Positions 17,425 to 25,896 of a stretch of 64,000 bases of DNA are shown here, piece by piece. Origin of the DNA: Sphingobium aromaticiconvertens (GTDB lineage: Bacteria > Pseudomonadota > Alphaproteobacteria > Sphingomonadales > Sphingomonadaceae); assembly GCF_037154075.1 (NCBI RefSeq), contig NZ_JBANRJ010000001.1, positions 1 through 64,000 of the forward strand, written 5' to 3'. The notes beneath the pieces were generated by a model. It saw only the letters and a list, made by a program, of their open reading frames with translations. It had not been told where the DNA came from and ran no database searches. The position numbers and the translations under genes were made by a program. The stretch's first letter is position 1, and each line of letters starts with the position of its first letter.

Positions 17425-18105
17425 TCAGGCTCCCGCGGTCTTGTCAGCGTTCATCGAGGCCTTGAGCGCGGCGAGATCGGCATCGACCTTGTCGCTGGCC
17501 TGGAGTTCGGCGATTTCTTCCTCCAGCGTCCTGGGCGCGGCGCCCAGACCCATGCTGTCGGCGCGGCCCTCGGCCATGTCCACGCGGCGCTCCAATATGT
17601 CGAAGCGGGCGAAGGCATCGTTGACCTTCTCGCCGGCATAGGCTTCGCGAACCTTCAGGCGGTTCTGCGCGCTTTCCATGCGGGTGATCAGGCTGTTCTG
17701 GCGCGCACGCGCCTCACGCAGCTTGGCCTGGAGCTTGGCGATATCTTCCTCCGAAGCGCGGAGCGCATCGTCCAGCACCGTGATTTCCTGGATTAGCTGC
17801 TCGGCCATGTCGGCCGCCTTCTGACGCTCCGTCAGCGCGGCCTTGGCCAGATCCTCGCGATCCTTGCTGAGCGCCAGTTGCGCCTTTTCCGTCCAGCTTG
17901 ACTGAAGCTGGTCGAGGCGAGTGATGTGGCGCCGCATTTCCTTTTGGTCGGCGATCGTGCGGGCAGCGGATGCGCGCACCTCGACCAAAGTCTCCTCCAT
18001 TTCGAGGATGATCATGCGGATCATCTTCGCCGGATCTTCCGCCTTGTCGAGCAAGTCGGTGACATTGGCGGCGATGATGTCGCGGGTGCGGGAAAAAATA
18101 CCCAT
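17425..18105 (-). CDS. pspA: PspA, membrane-stabilising ESCRT-III-like protein and PspF inhibitor
   Basis: 226 residues, the usual PspA length. The N-terminal amphipathic helix (GIFSRTRDIIAANVTDLLDKAEDPAKMIR) binds membranes; the rest is the long helical hairpin of the PspA/IM30 family (LDQLQSSWTEKAQLALSKDREDLAKAAL). PspA oligomers coat damaged inner membrane and, when idle, hold the activator PspF. It is the second gene behind the sigma-54 promoter, after a 59-residue membrane protein. Confidence 0.95.
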   Translation of the reverse strand: MGIFSRTRDIIAANVTDLLDKAEDPAKMIRMIILEMEETLVEVRASAARTIADQKEMRRHITRLDQLQSSWTEKAQLALSKDREDLAKAALTERQKAADMAEQLIQEITVLDDALRASEEDIAKLQAKLREARARQNSLITRMESAQNRLKVREAYAGEKVNDAFARFDILERRVDMAEGRADSMGLGAAPRTLEEEIAELQASDKVDADLAALKASMNADKTAGA

Positions 18106-18188
18106 CTGAACTTCACTCCTGGTCTTCTATTAGGGTGCCGGGGCGGGCGAAAGGGGGCTGTCTCCCGTCCCGGCCGATTGTGCGACCG

Positions 18189-18368
18189 TTACGCCAGATA
18201 GCGCACGGTCGCGGGGGTGGTTTGGCAGGCGGCAAGGGTGACGGCTTCGCTTGCCCGGGCCGGGCCGACGGCGGAAAGGATCATGGTCGATCCAAACAGC
18301 ACGGCGGCAATGGCGACGGACAGGGTCTGGCCGATCTGACGCACTTCGAATTTGGTTTCCTTGCTCAT
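18189..18368 (-). CDS. Small single-span protein leading the psp operon
   Basis: 59 residues starting at MSKETKFEVRQ, with AGGGAG at the right distance upstream. One hydrophobic segment (TLSVAIAAVLFGSTMILSAVGPARA) could be a membrane anchor or a cleavable signal (ending ARA-S). It is the first gene behind the sigma-54 promoter and 83 bp ahead of pspA. I do not recognise a named family. A role in envelope stress is inferred from its place in the operon. Confidence 0.6.
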   Translation of the reverse strand: MSKETKFEVRQIGQTLSVAIAAVLFGSTMILSAVGPARASEAVTLAACQTTPATVRYLA

Positions 18369-18439
18369 CCTATACACTCCCTGAAACTTGGCCTTCATAC
18401 TTGATCCGCCTGTATGTTCGGCGGGGTTGTCCAAGATAA

Positions 18440-18456
18440 TGCAGGGCGCGTGCCAA
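18440..18456 (-). promoter_or_regulatory. Sigma-54 (-24/-12) promoter of the psp operon
   Basis: Minus strand TTGGCACGCGCCCTGCA: TGGCACG and CTGCA with exactly the required spacing between the GG (-24) and GC (-12) pairs, one mismatch to the TTGCA consensus. It lies 72 bp before the first psp gene. The divergent pspF encodes the enhancer-binding activator such a promoter needs, and the 100 bp up to pspF would hold its upstream sites. Confidence 0.85.
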
Positions 18457-18557
18457 TTTTGATTTTCCGCGGAAATTCGTTGCTTTCTGGCAGATGAACG
18501 GATTCCGTAGCCCATTTTCTCTTGCCGAAAGTTGGGAAATATGACCAACTATTGGGG

Positions 18558-19589
18558 ATGGAGAAGAATACCCAATTTGTCGGACAATCCTTTGCCTTCC
18601 TCGACGCGGTGGAACTGGCGGGACGCGCGGCGGAACTCAATCGGCCGGTGCTGGTGATCGGGGAACGCGGGACGGGCAAGGAGTTGATCGCCGAGCGGCT
18701 GCACCACCTTTCCCCGCGCTGGGGCGAGCCGCTGATCGTGATGAACTGCGCAGCCCTGCCCGAAACGTTGATCGAAGCGGAACTGTTCGGCCATGAACAG
18801 GGCGCCTTTACCGGCGCGACGCGCGCGCGACCGGGGCGGTTTGAGGAAGCGGACGGCGGCACGCTGTTTCTGGACGAACTGGGCACATTGTCGATGGCGG
18901 CGCAGGAACGGCTGTTGCGCGTCATCGAATATGGCGAAGTGACGCGGATCGGCGCGTCGCGGCCCATGATGGTGGATGTACGGATCGTCGCGGCCACCAA
19001 TGAAGATCTGCCCGCCGCTGCCGAGGCGGGGCGCTTTCGCCCGGACTTGCTCGACCGATTGAGTTTCGAGGTCATCACCCTGCCCCCGCTGCGCGCGCGG
19101 GAGGGCGACGTGGCGGTGCTGGCCGACCATTTCGGGCGGCGGATGGCAGCGGAGATCAACTGGCCGCAATGGCCCGGCTTTGCCAGGGCGATCATGGCGG
19201 AGATGGAAGGCTATGGCTGGCCCGGCAATGTGCGCGAACTGCGCAATGTCGTGGAGCGGGCGGTGTATCGCTGGGATGACCCCAACCGCCCGATCGACCG
19301 GATCACTTTCGACCCCTTCGCCTCCCCCTGGAAGCCAAGCCCGATGGTGGAGCGCCCCTGTGTCGATGCTGCGTCGCCGCCTGCACTGGGCGACAGACGC
19401 CCTTCGCCCATGCCCTATGACGGCGAGATCAACGACCTGAAGGCTGCGGTCGACGCGCATGAGGCGGCGATCGTGCGCGCAGCGCTGGAACGTTTTCGCT
19501 ACAATCAGCGGGCGACGGCGAAGGGGCTGGGCCTCAGTTATGACCAATTGCGGCATTGCATGAAGAAGCACGGATTGATGGCGGGGTGA
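18558..19589 (+). CDS. pspF: PspF, sigma-54 enhancer-binding activator
   Basis: About 343 residues. AAA+ domain: Walker A GERGTGKE (about residue 36), the GAFTGA sigma-54 contact loop, Walker B GGTLFLDELG, and RFRPDLLDRLSFEV. The C-terminal helix-turn-helix reads AALERFRYNQRATAKGLGLSYDQLRHCMKKHG. Like Escherichia coli PspF it has no N-terminal receiver domain, so it is controlled by PspA binding. The start at 18558 aligns with E. coli PspF; a TTG at 18522 would add 12 residues. It is divergent from the psp operon it activates. Confidence 0.93.
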   Translation: MEKNTQFVGQSFAFLDAVELAGRAAELNRPVLVIGERGTGKELIAERLHHLSPRWGEPLIVMNCAALPETLIEAELFGHEQGAFTGATRARPGRFEEADGGTLFLDELGTLSMAAQERLLRVIEYGEVTRIGASRPMMVDVRIVAATNEDLPAAAEAGRFRPDLLDRLSFEVITLPPLRAREGDVAVLADHFGRRMAAEINWPQWPGFARAIMAEMEGYGWPGNVRELRNVVERAVYRWDDPNRPIDRITFDPFASPWKPSPMVERPCVDAASPPALGDRRPSPMPYDGEINDLKAAVDAHEAAIVRAALERFRYNQRATAKGLGLSYDQLRHCMKKHGLMAG

Positions 19590-19976
19590 TCCTGCTCGAC
19601 ATCAGCTTGCGCACGACAGTAGAGCAGCGCGCTGACTTTCTGGCGGTGAGCGGGCGATGACCGCCGGGTCGGTAGCGGAGGCCGGATGCCTCACTTATCG
19701 ATTGACGAGCGAATCGACGACCCATTGATCTTTCGGTGCCCGAAAAAAGGTGATCGAGTGGCCCGGCACGGTCTTCGGGAGGCTGAGGGGGGGGAAAGCC
19801 TGCCGAACCGATGCCGGGTCCACTCGATGCGACCCAAGCCTATTCCGAATGCCTTAAGGGGGAGGGCAATCCGGTGCTGAGCCGCATCAAGGATATGGGA
19901 TGGGCGAAAGACGTTTCAAGGGCAGATCATCCTGCCCTGTTGACGCTTGAGGCCAATCGCCGCATGGCTTTCCGCC
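19590..19976. other. Intergenic region between pspF and cysS with a long hairpin
   Basis: No gene is recognisable in these 387 bp. The notable structure is an imperfect inverted repeat, 19754-19767 against 19813-19827 (arms TCGAGTGG-CCCGGC, one bulged base), enclosing about 45 nt. A short open frame runs across the region but matches no family I know. The cysS promoter must lie here. Confidence 0.4.
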
Positions 19977-21494
19977 ATGTTCGACCAAAAAAATTCCGAT
20001 CAGCAACATAGCGACGCGCCCCTGCGCCTGTTCAACAGCCTGACCCGCACGATCGAGCCGTTTTCGCCGATCGAACCGAACCATGCGCGCGTCTATAGCT
20101 GTGGTCCGACCGTCTATAATTACGCCCATATCGGAAACCTGCGCGCCTATGTCTTTACTGATACGTTACGGCGGACGCTGCTGTGGAAGGGGCTGGACGT
20201 CACCCACATCATCAACATCACCGATGTAGGCCATCTGACCAGCGATGCGGATGCGGGCGACGACAAGATGGAGGCGGCGGCGCGCGCGCAGGCCAGAAGC
20301 ATCTGGGACATTGCGGCCCATTATACCGATGCGTTCAAGCGCAATATCGCCGATCTCAACATCCTGCCGCCGAGCGAATGGACGGTCGCGACCGACTATG
20401 TGCCGCAGATGATCGCCTTTGCGCAGACGATCGCCCCTACCCATTGCTATGAACTGGAGAGCGGCCTGTATTTTGACACCGCCACCGTGCCCGATTATGG
20501 CGCGCTGGCGGGTGGGCGTGACGATGCGGCGCATGCCCGGATCGATCCGGTCGCGGGCAAGCGCAACGCGTCCGATTTCGCCATCTGGCGCAAGTCGCCT
20601 GCTGGCGAGCAACGGCAGATGGAATGGGACAGCCCCTGGGGCAAGGGCGCGCCGGGATGGCATCTGGAATGTTCGGTGATGAGTCAGGCCCGCCTTGGCC
20701 AGCCGTTCGACATCCACACCGGCGGCATCGACCATCGGGAAATCCATCATCCCAACGAGATTGCCCAGAACCAGGCCTATTGCGGCTGCACGGATACGCA
20801 ACCGGGCTTCACCGGCGCGCGCTGGTGGATGCACAATAATTTTCTTGTCGACCGGCAGGGCAAGATGAGCAAGTCGAAGGGCGGCTTCACCACCCTCTTT
20901 TCGCTGATCGACCGGGGCGTGCATCCGATCGCCTATCGCCTGCTGTGCCTTGGCGCGCATTATCGCAGCGAGTTGGAGTTCAGTGCGGAAAATCTGGGCG
21001 CGGCGGTGACGCGATTGAAGCGGCTGGTGATGGCGATCGAAGCACTCAAGAACCGGGCCGAGGGCATCACCTGGCAATCACCGCGCCTCGATTATCTGCG
21101 CGCCAACCTGCATCCCAAGCTGGTGCCGCTGCTGGAGCAGTTCGACGCTGCCATCGCCGACGACCTGATGACGCCGCGCGCCCTTCCCCTGCTGGAAGAA
21201 GTCTGCGGCATGAAGAAGGTCCCGGTGGACGAGCGATTGTGCCTGATCGCCGCGTTCGATCAGGCGTTGGGCCTCAACCTGCTCACCCTTGCCCGCGCCG
21301 ACCTGCGCATTGCGCCCAGGGATGCGGCCATCACCGGGCAGGAGATTGAAGCGGAACTGGATCGCAGACAGGCCGCGCGCGCCGATAAGGATTTCGCGCT
21401 GTCGGACGAAATTCGCGACGCCCTGATCGCGCGCGGGGTCGAGGTGATGGACGGTGATCCATTGCGCTGGGAATGGCGGCTGGCGTTCGACTGA
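19977..21494 (+). CDS. cysS: Cysteinyl-tRNA synthetase
   Basis: About 505 residues of a class I aminoacyl-tRNA synthetase that charges tRNA-Cys. The catalytic motifs are present: the HIGH signature as [11 protein letters not shown] after the zinc-ligand Cys in [19 protein letters not shown] with the second zinc Cys, [13 protein letters not shown] with zinc His, and the KMSKS loop in GKMSKSKGG. The C-terminal part ends with the usual [32 protein letters not shown]. The ATG at 19977 is chosen; a TTG at 19947 would add ten residues. No strong ribosome site is seen for either. Confidence 0.95.
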   Translation: MFDQKNSDQQHSDAPLRLFNSLTRTIEPFSPIEPNHARVYSCGPTVYNYAHIGNLRAYVFTDTLRRTLLWKGLDVTHIINITDVGHLTSDADAGDDKMEAAARAQARSIWDIAAHYTDAFKRNIADLNILPPSEWTVATDYVPQMIAFAQTIAPTHCYELESGLYFDTATVPDYGALAGGRDDAAHARIDPVAGKRNASDFAIWRKSPAGEQRQMEWDSPWGKGAPGWHLECSVMSQARLGQPFDIHTGGIDHREIHHPNEIAQNQAYCGCTDTQPGFTGARWWMHNNFLVDRQGKMSKSKGGFTTLFSLIDRGVHPIAYRLLCLGAHYRSELEFSAENLGAAVTRLKRLVMAIEALKNRAEGITWQSPRLDYLRANLHPKLVPLLEQFDAAIADDLMTPRALPLLEEVCGMKKVPVDERLCLIAAFDQALGLNLLTLARADLRIAPRDAAITGQEIEAELDRRQAARADKDFALSDEIRDALIARGVEVMDGDPLRWEWRLAFD

Positions 21495-21618
21495 CGTAGC
21501 ACAATATTCTGTCGCCAAAGCGCGGCTTGGGGATGGACAAGAGCGCATCCCCTTGCCTTGCGCGCCCCACGGGCGTAGAGGCGGCCCCTATTTTTCTTTG
21601 GATGCAGGAGAGTGCCCC

Positions 21619-22989
21619 GTGGCGGCGAACTGGACGCCGGAAAGCTGGAGATCCCATGAGGGATTGCAGATGCCCGAATATAAGGATGCAGCGGCATTGG
21701 CCGCAGCAGAGGCCCAGCTTGGCACCTATCCCCCGCTGGTCTTTGCGGGCGAAGCGCGCAACCTGAAGGCAGATCTGGGTAAGGTCGTGCGCGGCGAGGC
21801 GTTCCTGCTTCAGGGCGGCGACTGCGCCGAGAGCTTTGCCGAGTTCCATCCGAACAACATCCGCGACACGTTCCGCGTGCTGCTCCAGATGGCCGTCGTG
21901 CTGACCTTTGCGTCCAAGCTGCCGGTGGTGAAGGTCGGTCGCATGGCGGGCCAGTTCGCCAAGCCCCGCTCTGCGGGCACCGAGACGATCGATGGCGTGG
22001 AACTGCCCAGCTATCGCGGCGACAATGTAAACGACATCGCCTTCACTGCGGAAGGGCGCGAGCCGAACCCGCAGCGGATGGTGCAGGCCTATAATCAGTC
22101 GGCGGCGACGCTGAACCTGCTGCGCGCCTTCTCCGCCGGTGGTTATGCCAATCTGCATCAGGTGCATCGCTGGACGCTGGATTTCATGGGCCGCAGCCCG
22201 TGGGCCGCGAAGTTCGAGGTGATGGCCGACCGGATCGGCGAGGCGCTCGACTTCATGAAGGCGTGCGGCATCGACGCGGACAGCGTGCCGCAATTGCAGG
22301 GCACCAACTTCTACACCAGCCACGAAGCGCTGTTGCTCCCCTATGAGCAGGCGCTGACGCGCCGCGATTCGCTGACCAACGACTGGTATGCGCTGTCGGC
22401 GCACATGCTGTGGATCGGCGATCGCACCCGGTTCGAGGGGTCGGCCCATGTCGAATATCTGCGGGGCGTCGACAACCCCATCGGCATGAAGTGCGGCCCC
22501 AGCCTGGAGCCGGACGCGCTGCTGCGCCTGCTGGATGTGCTGAACCCCCGTCGTGAGGAAGGGCGGATGACGCTCATCACCCGCTATGGCTATGACAAGA
22601 TCGAAGCGGGCTTGCCCAAGCTGGTCCGCGCGGTCCAGCGCGAGGGGCATCCGGTCATCTGGTCCTGCGACCCGATGCACGGCAATGTCGTCAAGGCGGC
22701 CAATGGCTACAAGACGCGGCCTTTCGAGCGCATCCTGGCCGAAGTGCGCGGCTTCTTTGCCGTCCACCGGGCAGAGGGCAGCTTTGGCGGCGGCATCCAT
22801 GCGGAGATGACGGGCCAGGACGTGACCGAGTGCACCGGCGGCGCCATTGCCATCACCGATGAGGGGCTGGCGGATCGCTATCACACCCATTGCGACCCGC
22901 GCCTCAACGCCGGACAGAGCCTGGAACTGGCCTTCCTGCTCGCCGAAATGCTGAACGAGGAACTGAAGGAGCGTCGGGCAGCCGCCTGA
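21619..22989 (+). CDS. Class II 3-deoxy-7-phosphoheptulonate (DAHP) synthase
   Basis: 456 residues of the plant-like class II DAHP synthase family, the first step of the shikimate pathway (PEP + erythrose-4-phosphate). Typical segments are [31 protein letters not shown] (metal-ligand Cys), [31 protein letters not shown] stretch, [15 protein letters not shown] and ECTGG. The start is a GTG at 21619 behind a clear AGGAG; upstream reading is open but unsupported. A hairpin follows the stop codon. Confidence 0.95.
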   Translation: MAANWTPESWRSHEGLQMPEYKDAAALAAAEAQLGTYPPLVFAGEARNLKADLGKVVRGEAFLLQGGDCAESFAEFHPNNIRDTFRVLLQMAVVLTFASKLPVVKVGRMAGQFAKPRSAGTETIDGVELPSYRGDNVNDIAFTAEGREPNPQRMVQAYNQSAATLNLLRAFSAGGYANLHQVHRWTLDFMGRSPWAAKFEVMADRIGEALDFMKACGIDADSVPQLQGTNFYTSHEALLLPYEQALTRRDSLTNDWYALSAHMLWIGDRTRFEGSAHVEYLRGVDNPIGMKCGPSLEPDALLRLLDVLNPRREEGRMTLITRYGYDKIEAGLPKLVRAVQREGHPVIWSCDPMHGNVVKAANGYKTRPFERILAEVRGFFAVHRAEGSFGGGIHAEMTGQDVTECTGGAIAITDEGLADRYHTHCDPRLNAGQSLELAFLLAEMLNEELKERRAAA

Positions 22990-23018
22990 GCAACTGAAGC
23001 CCTATTTTTTGCGCAAAA

Positions 23019-23053
23019 TAAGAGCGGGTCGGCTATTAGCTAACCCGCTCTTA
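23019..23053 (+). terminator. Hairpin after DAHP synthase
   Basis: Perfect 11-bp stem TAAGAGCGGGT (23019-23029) / ACCCGCTCTTA (23043-23053) with a 13-nt loop. There is no long T-run after it, so it is terminator-like but not a classic intrinsic terminator. Confidence 0.5.
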
Positions 23054-23070
23054 ATGCATGGTATCTAGTC

Positions 23071-24045
23071 ATGCGTCATGATCTTCCTTCGCCTGATTCC
23101 CGGCTGATGGGCTTTTTCGATTCCAAGTGGATCGGCCGCGTCCGCGCGGGCCGACGGGATCATGCCTTGCTGTGGGACAGCGCCGCCGCGCTGGCACAAG
23201 TCGGCGCGTTCGAATGCGACCTTGACGATGAACACCTGCGCTGGACCGACGGCGTTTTCGCGCTATTCGGCATGGAGCGCGATGTCCTGCTGGACCGGCG
23301 GGATATCGTAACCCTCTATGACGAGGAATCGCGCGAAACACTCCACCGCCTGCGCAGTCACGCGATCGCCACGCGTGGCAACTTTCAGATGGAAGCGCGG
23401 ATCGTGCGCCCCGATGGCGAGGCGCGCTGGCTTCGCATTCACGCGGCCGTGCGCTGCGAAGCGGGGCGGGCGACACAATTATACGGGATGAAGCAGGACA
23501 TCAGCGAAGATCGTACGCGTTTCGACGAGATGCGGCGGCTGGCCGAGCTGGACGGCCTTACCGGCCTGCCTGGCCGCATGCCGTTTCAACGCGATTTCCT
23601 GGATGCGCCGCAGGGGCATGGGATGCGGGCGCATGTTGGCGCGCTGGTGCTGATCGATGTCGACGGGTTCAAACAGGTCAACGACCGGCACGGCCATGAC
23701 GCGGGCGATGCCTGCCTGAAGGCCGTCGCGGCGCGCCTGTCGGCGGCCTTTCCCGATGCACGGCTGATCGCCCGAATCGGCGGCGACGAATTTGCGCTGA
23801 TCTTCGATCAGTTGAGCGCAGCCAGCGATCGACTGGAGCCGCGCCTGAGCGCCGCGCTGCGCGTCATCGCCCGGCCAGTGCAGTGGCGCGGCGACGCCAT
23901 GACGTTCAGTGCCTCGGCGGGAATCGCCTATCCCGATGATGAAGCGGAAGACGCAACAACCCTTTTTGCCAGCGCCGACGCTGCACTTTATGCGGCCAAG
24001 CGCGGGGGGCGTAACGGCTATCGCGTGCGGCGACGAGTCGCCTGA
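23071..24045 (+). CDS. PAS-GGDEF diguanylate cyclase
   Basis: 324 residues. A PAS-type sensor (about residues 35-145: ALAQVGAFECDLDDEHLRWTDGVFALFGM, ending QLYGMKQDISEDR) is followed by a GGDEF domain (about 155-320) with the intact active loop ARIGGDEFALIF and the opening LAELDGLTGLPGR. It should make cyclic di-GMP in response to an unknown cytosolic signal. No transmembrane segment is visible. The inhibitory RxxD site is not obvious. A second ATG at 23107 is possible. Confidence 0.88.
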   Translation: MRHDLPSPDSRLMGFFDSKWIGRVRAGRRDHALLWDSAAALAQVGAFECDLDDEHLRWTDGVFALFGMERDVLLDRRDIVTLYDEESRETLHRLRSHAIATRGNFQMEARIVRPDGEARWLRIHAAVRCEAGRATQLYGMKQDISEDRTRFDEMRRLAELDGLTGLPGRMPFQRDFLDAPQGHGMRAHVGALVLIDVDGFKQVNDRHGHDAGDACLKAVAARLSAAFPDARLIARIGGDEFALIFDQLSAASDRLEPRLSAALRVIARPVQWRGDAMTFSASAGIAYPDDEAEDATTLFASADAALYAAKRGGRNGYRVRRRVA

Positions 24046-24072
24046 CGATCTCGTTCTTTGGGCATAATCCGC

Positions 24073-25020
24073 CTATTCCGCTGCCATCGCATAATTGGCG
24101 CGCGGTAACTCCTGCGCCAATGCCTCCGCCAGCACCGTGATCAGCGCCTGGACACGCGGCAATCCCGATCCCGGTTCGTCCAGTGCGGCATCCAGATAGA
24201 GCGCGCGATCAATCTCGATCTGGAGCGCGTGAAACCCCGCCCCCGGTCGACCATGCCGCTCTATCAGGTGATCGCCCGCATAGGGATGATTTTGTGCGCT
24301 CGCAAAACCGCGGGCCGTGGCGATATCCCCCACCAGCGTGCCCAGACGCGGGGCGGCGCTGCGCCCGAAGCGATCCCCCAGCACCAGCATTGGCCCCGCT
24401 TCCCCATCGGGCGCGAAGGGAAGAGACGGCATCGAGTGCAGGTCAATGAGGATGGCGTGGCCGTGCGCGGCATGGGCGGCGTGCATCAGCCTGGTCAACG
24501 CTGCGTGATAGGGGCGGTGGATTGTCGCGATCCGCCGCTCCAGTTCCACGAAGGGCAAAGGACGCAGCCAGAGATCACCCACGCCCTGAAGGCGACGAGG
24601 GACAAGGCCGAGGCCGCCCCGCAGCTTGACGCTCGACTGGAGCGCGTGCGTGCGCGGCAGGTCGCTGACCATGGCAGGATCTATTTCACATTCATGCCGG
24701 TTGAGGTCCATCATCGCGCGCGGCGCGCGGGCGACCAGCACGGACCAGCCAGCCGCGATCAGCGGATCGACAAGCAGGTCCGCATAGCGATCCTCCAGCC
24801 GTCGCAGCACGGACGGACGAACCCGGGCCAATGCCGACAAGCCGGGCGGATAGTGGCGCCCGGCATGCGGGACGGACAGGATGATGGGTGTCGACGGCAC
24901 ATCGGGGCCATAGCGATCATAGGCCAGGCACTGTTCGATCGGCGCGGTGCGCGGACCATCGCGCGGGGCGGGCTGTTCCAATGCGGCTCCTTTCCCGCCA
25001 ATATCCAGACCAATAATCAT
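24073..25020 (-). CDS. N-formylglutamate amidohydrolase-family protein
   Basis: About 315 residues of the N-formylglutamate deformylase family, zinc-type hydrolases that release glutamate in histidine degradation. Matching segments: PIILSVPHAGRHYP, DRYADLLVDPL, RAMMDLNRHECEID, ILIDLHSMPSLP and HALQIEIDRALYLD, the family's conserved His/Asp/Glu positions. No other hut genes are nearby, so its amide substrate could differ. The frame extends far upstream, but the ATG at 25020 fits the family length and avoids the cpdR promoter region. Confidence 0.8.
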   Translation of the reverse strand: MIIGLDIGGKGAALEQPAPRDGPRTAPIEQCLAYDRYGPDVPSTPIILSVPHAGRHYPPGLSALARVRPSVLRRLEDRYADLLVDPLIAAGWSVLVARAPRAMMDLNRHECEIDPAMVSDLPRTHALQSSVKLRGGLGLVPRRLQGVGDLWLRPLPFVELERRIATIHRPYHAALTRLMHAAHAAHGHAILIDLHSMPSLPFAPDGEAGPMLVLGDRFGRSAAPRLGTLVGDIATARGFASAQNHPYAGDHLIERHGRPGAGFHALQIEIDRALYLDAALDEPGSGLPRVQALITVLAEALAQELPRANYAMAAE

Positions 25021-25146
25021 GCTGGCCAAAAAAAGTGGCCGGGCTGGATAATCCTTAAGGGTTGTCGCATATTGTGCCCTCCAACGCCACCCCGCGCGCA
25101 GGGGCGGTGAACCATGGTCGAGCGCGTTAGGGATAGTACGGGGCAA

Positions 25147-25524
25147 ATGATTCGCATTTTGCTGGCAGAAGATGATGAAAGCATGCGGCATTATCTGGCG
25201 CGTGCGCTGGAACGCTCCGGCTATGAGGTTGTCGCCGTCGCGACGGGTACGCAGGCCGTGCCGCTGATCGAATCCGACCGATTCGACCTGTTGCTGACCG
25301 ACATCGTCATGCCGGAAATGGACGGCATCGAACTGGCGCAGCATGCCGTCACTGCCGCGCCGGACATGCGCGTGATGTTCATCACCGGCTTTGCCGCCGT
25401 TACGTTGAAGGCAGGCAAGGCCGTGCCCCAGGCTAAGGTGCTGTCAAAACCCTTCCACCTGCGCGATCTGGTGCTGGAGGTTGAGCGGATGTTCGGGACC
25501 GAAACCATGAGTGGCCTCAACTGA
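25147..25524 (+). CDS. cpdR: CpdR, single-domain response regulator for ClpXP proteolysis
   Basis: 125 residues, almost superimposable on Caulobacter CpdR: IRILLAEDDESMRHYLARALE, phosphoacceptor Asp in LLLTDIVMPEMDGIELA, VMFITGFAAVTL and the C-terminal KVLSKPFHLRDLVLEVERM. Unphosphorylated CpdR primes ClpXP for cell-cycle substrates; phosphorylation through CckA-ChpT blocks it. The ATG at 25147 aligns with the family start. It is divergent from the N-formylglutamate amidohydrolase gene. Confidence 0.93.
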   Translation: MIRILLAEDDESMRHYLARALERSGYEVVAVATGTQAVPLIESDRFDLLLTDIVMPEMDGIELAQHAVTAAPDMRVMFITGFAAVTLKAGKAVPQAKVLSKPFHLRDLVLEVERMFGTETMSGLN

Positions 25525-25591
25525 TCGTCTGCCAACCCTTGCTCCCCTTAACGGCCACCGGCCATAATCGGGCTGGCCTTTCCTAGTCGTA

Positions 25592-25610
25592 ATTGATAGT
25601 CACTCGCATC
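25592..25610 (+). promoter_or_regulatory. Candidate Fur box upstream of feoAB
   Basis: ATTGATAGTCACTCGCATC, with the dyad core AGT-C-ACT and outer TTG/CA pairs. It shares ATTGATA...TCGCA with the site between the siderophore receptor and its reductase operon, and the broader pattern with the receptor stump at 2556-2574. Fur control of feo operons is general in proteobacteria; this specific site is inferred. Confidence 0.5.
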
Positions 25611-25635
25611 TTCCTTGAGACCGAGTATATTTCAA

Positions 25636-25896
25636 TTGCGCCTTATTGACCTGCCGTTGCGCCAGCCTGCCTTTGTAGACATGATCGACTGGGAGCGGTT
25701 GTCTCCCGCCGAGGGGCAGCGGCTGCGCGAGTTCGGCCTGTGCGAAGGCGCAAGCGTCGAAGCCCTGCATCATGGCGGCCTGCTGGGTCATGGGCCGATC
25801 GCCTGCCGCGTCGGGCGAATGACCATCGCCATGCGCCGTGCCCATGCCGCCGCGATCGTCGTGCGGACGGGTCCCGCCGTCGGAGACGTCGCATGA
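25636..25896 (+). CDS. feoA: FeoA, ferrous iron transport accessory protein
   Basis: About 86 residues with the SH3-like FeoA fold: LRLIDLPLRQPAFVDMIDW, RLREFGLCEGASVEALHHGG, GPIACRVGRMTIAMRRAHAAAIVV. FeoA binds and modulates the FeoB permease. No ATG fits: family alignment requires the segment before the ATG at 25681, so the TTG at 25636 is the most plausible start (another TTG lies at 25615). The stop codon overlaps the feoB start (ATGA). Confidence 0.82.
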   Translation: MRLIDLPLRQPAFVDMIDWERLSPAEGQRLREFGLCEGASVEALHHGGLLGHGPIACRVGRMTIAMRRAHAAAIVVRTGPAVGDVA

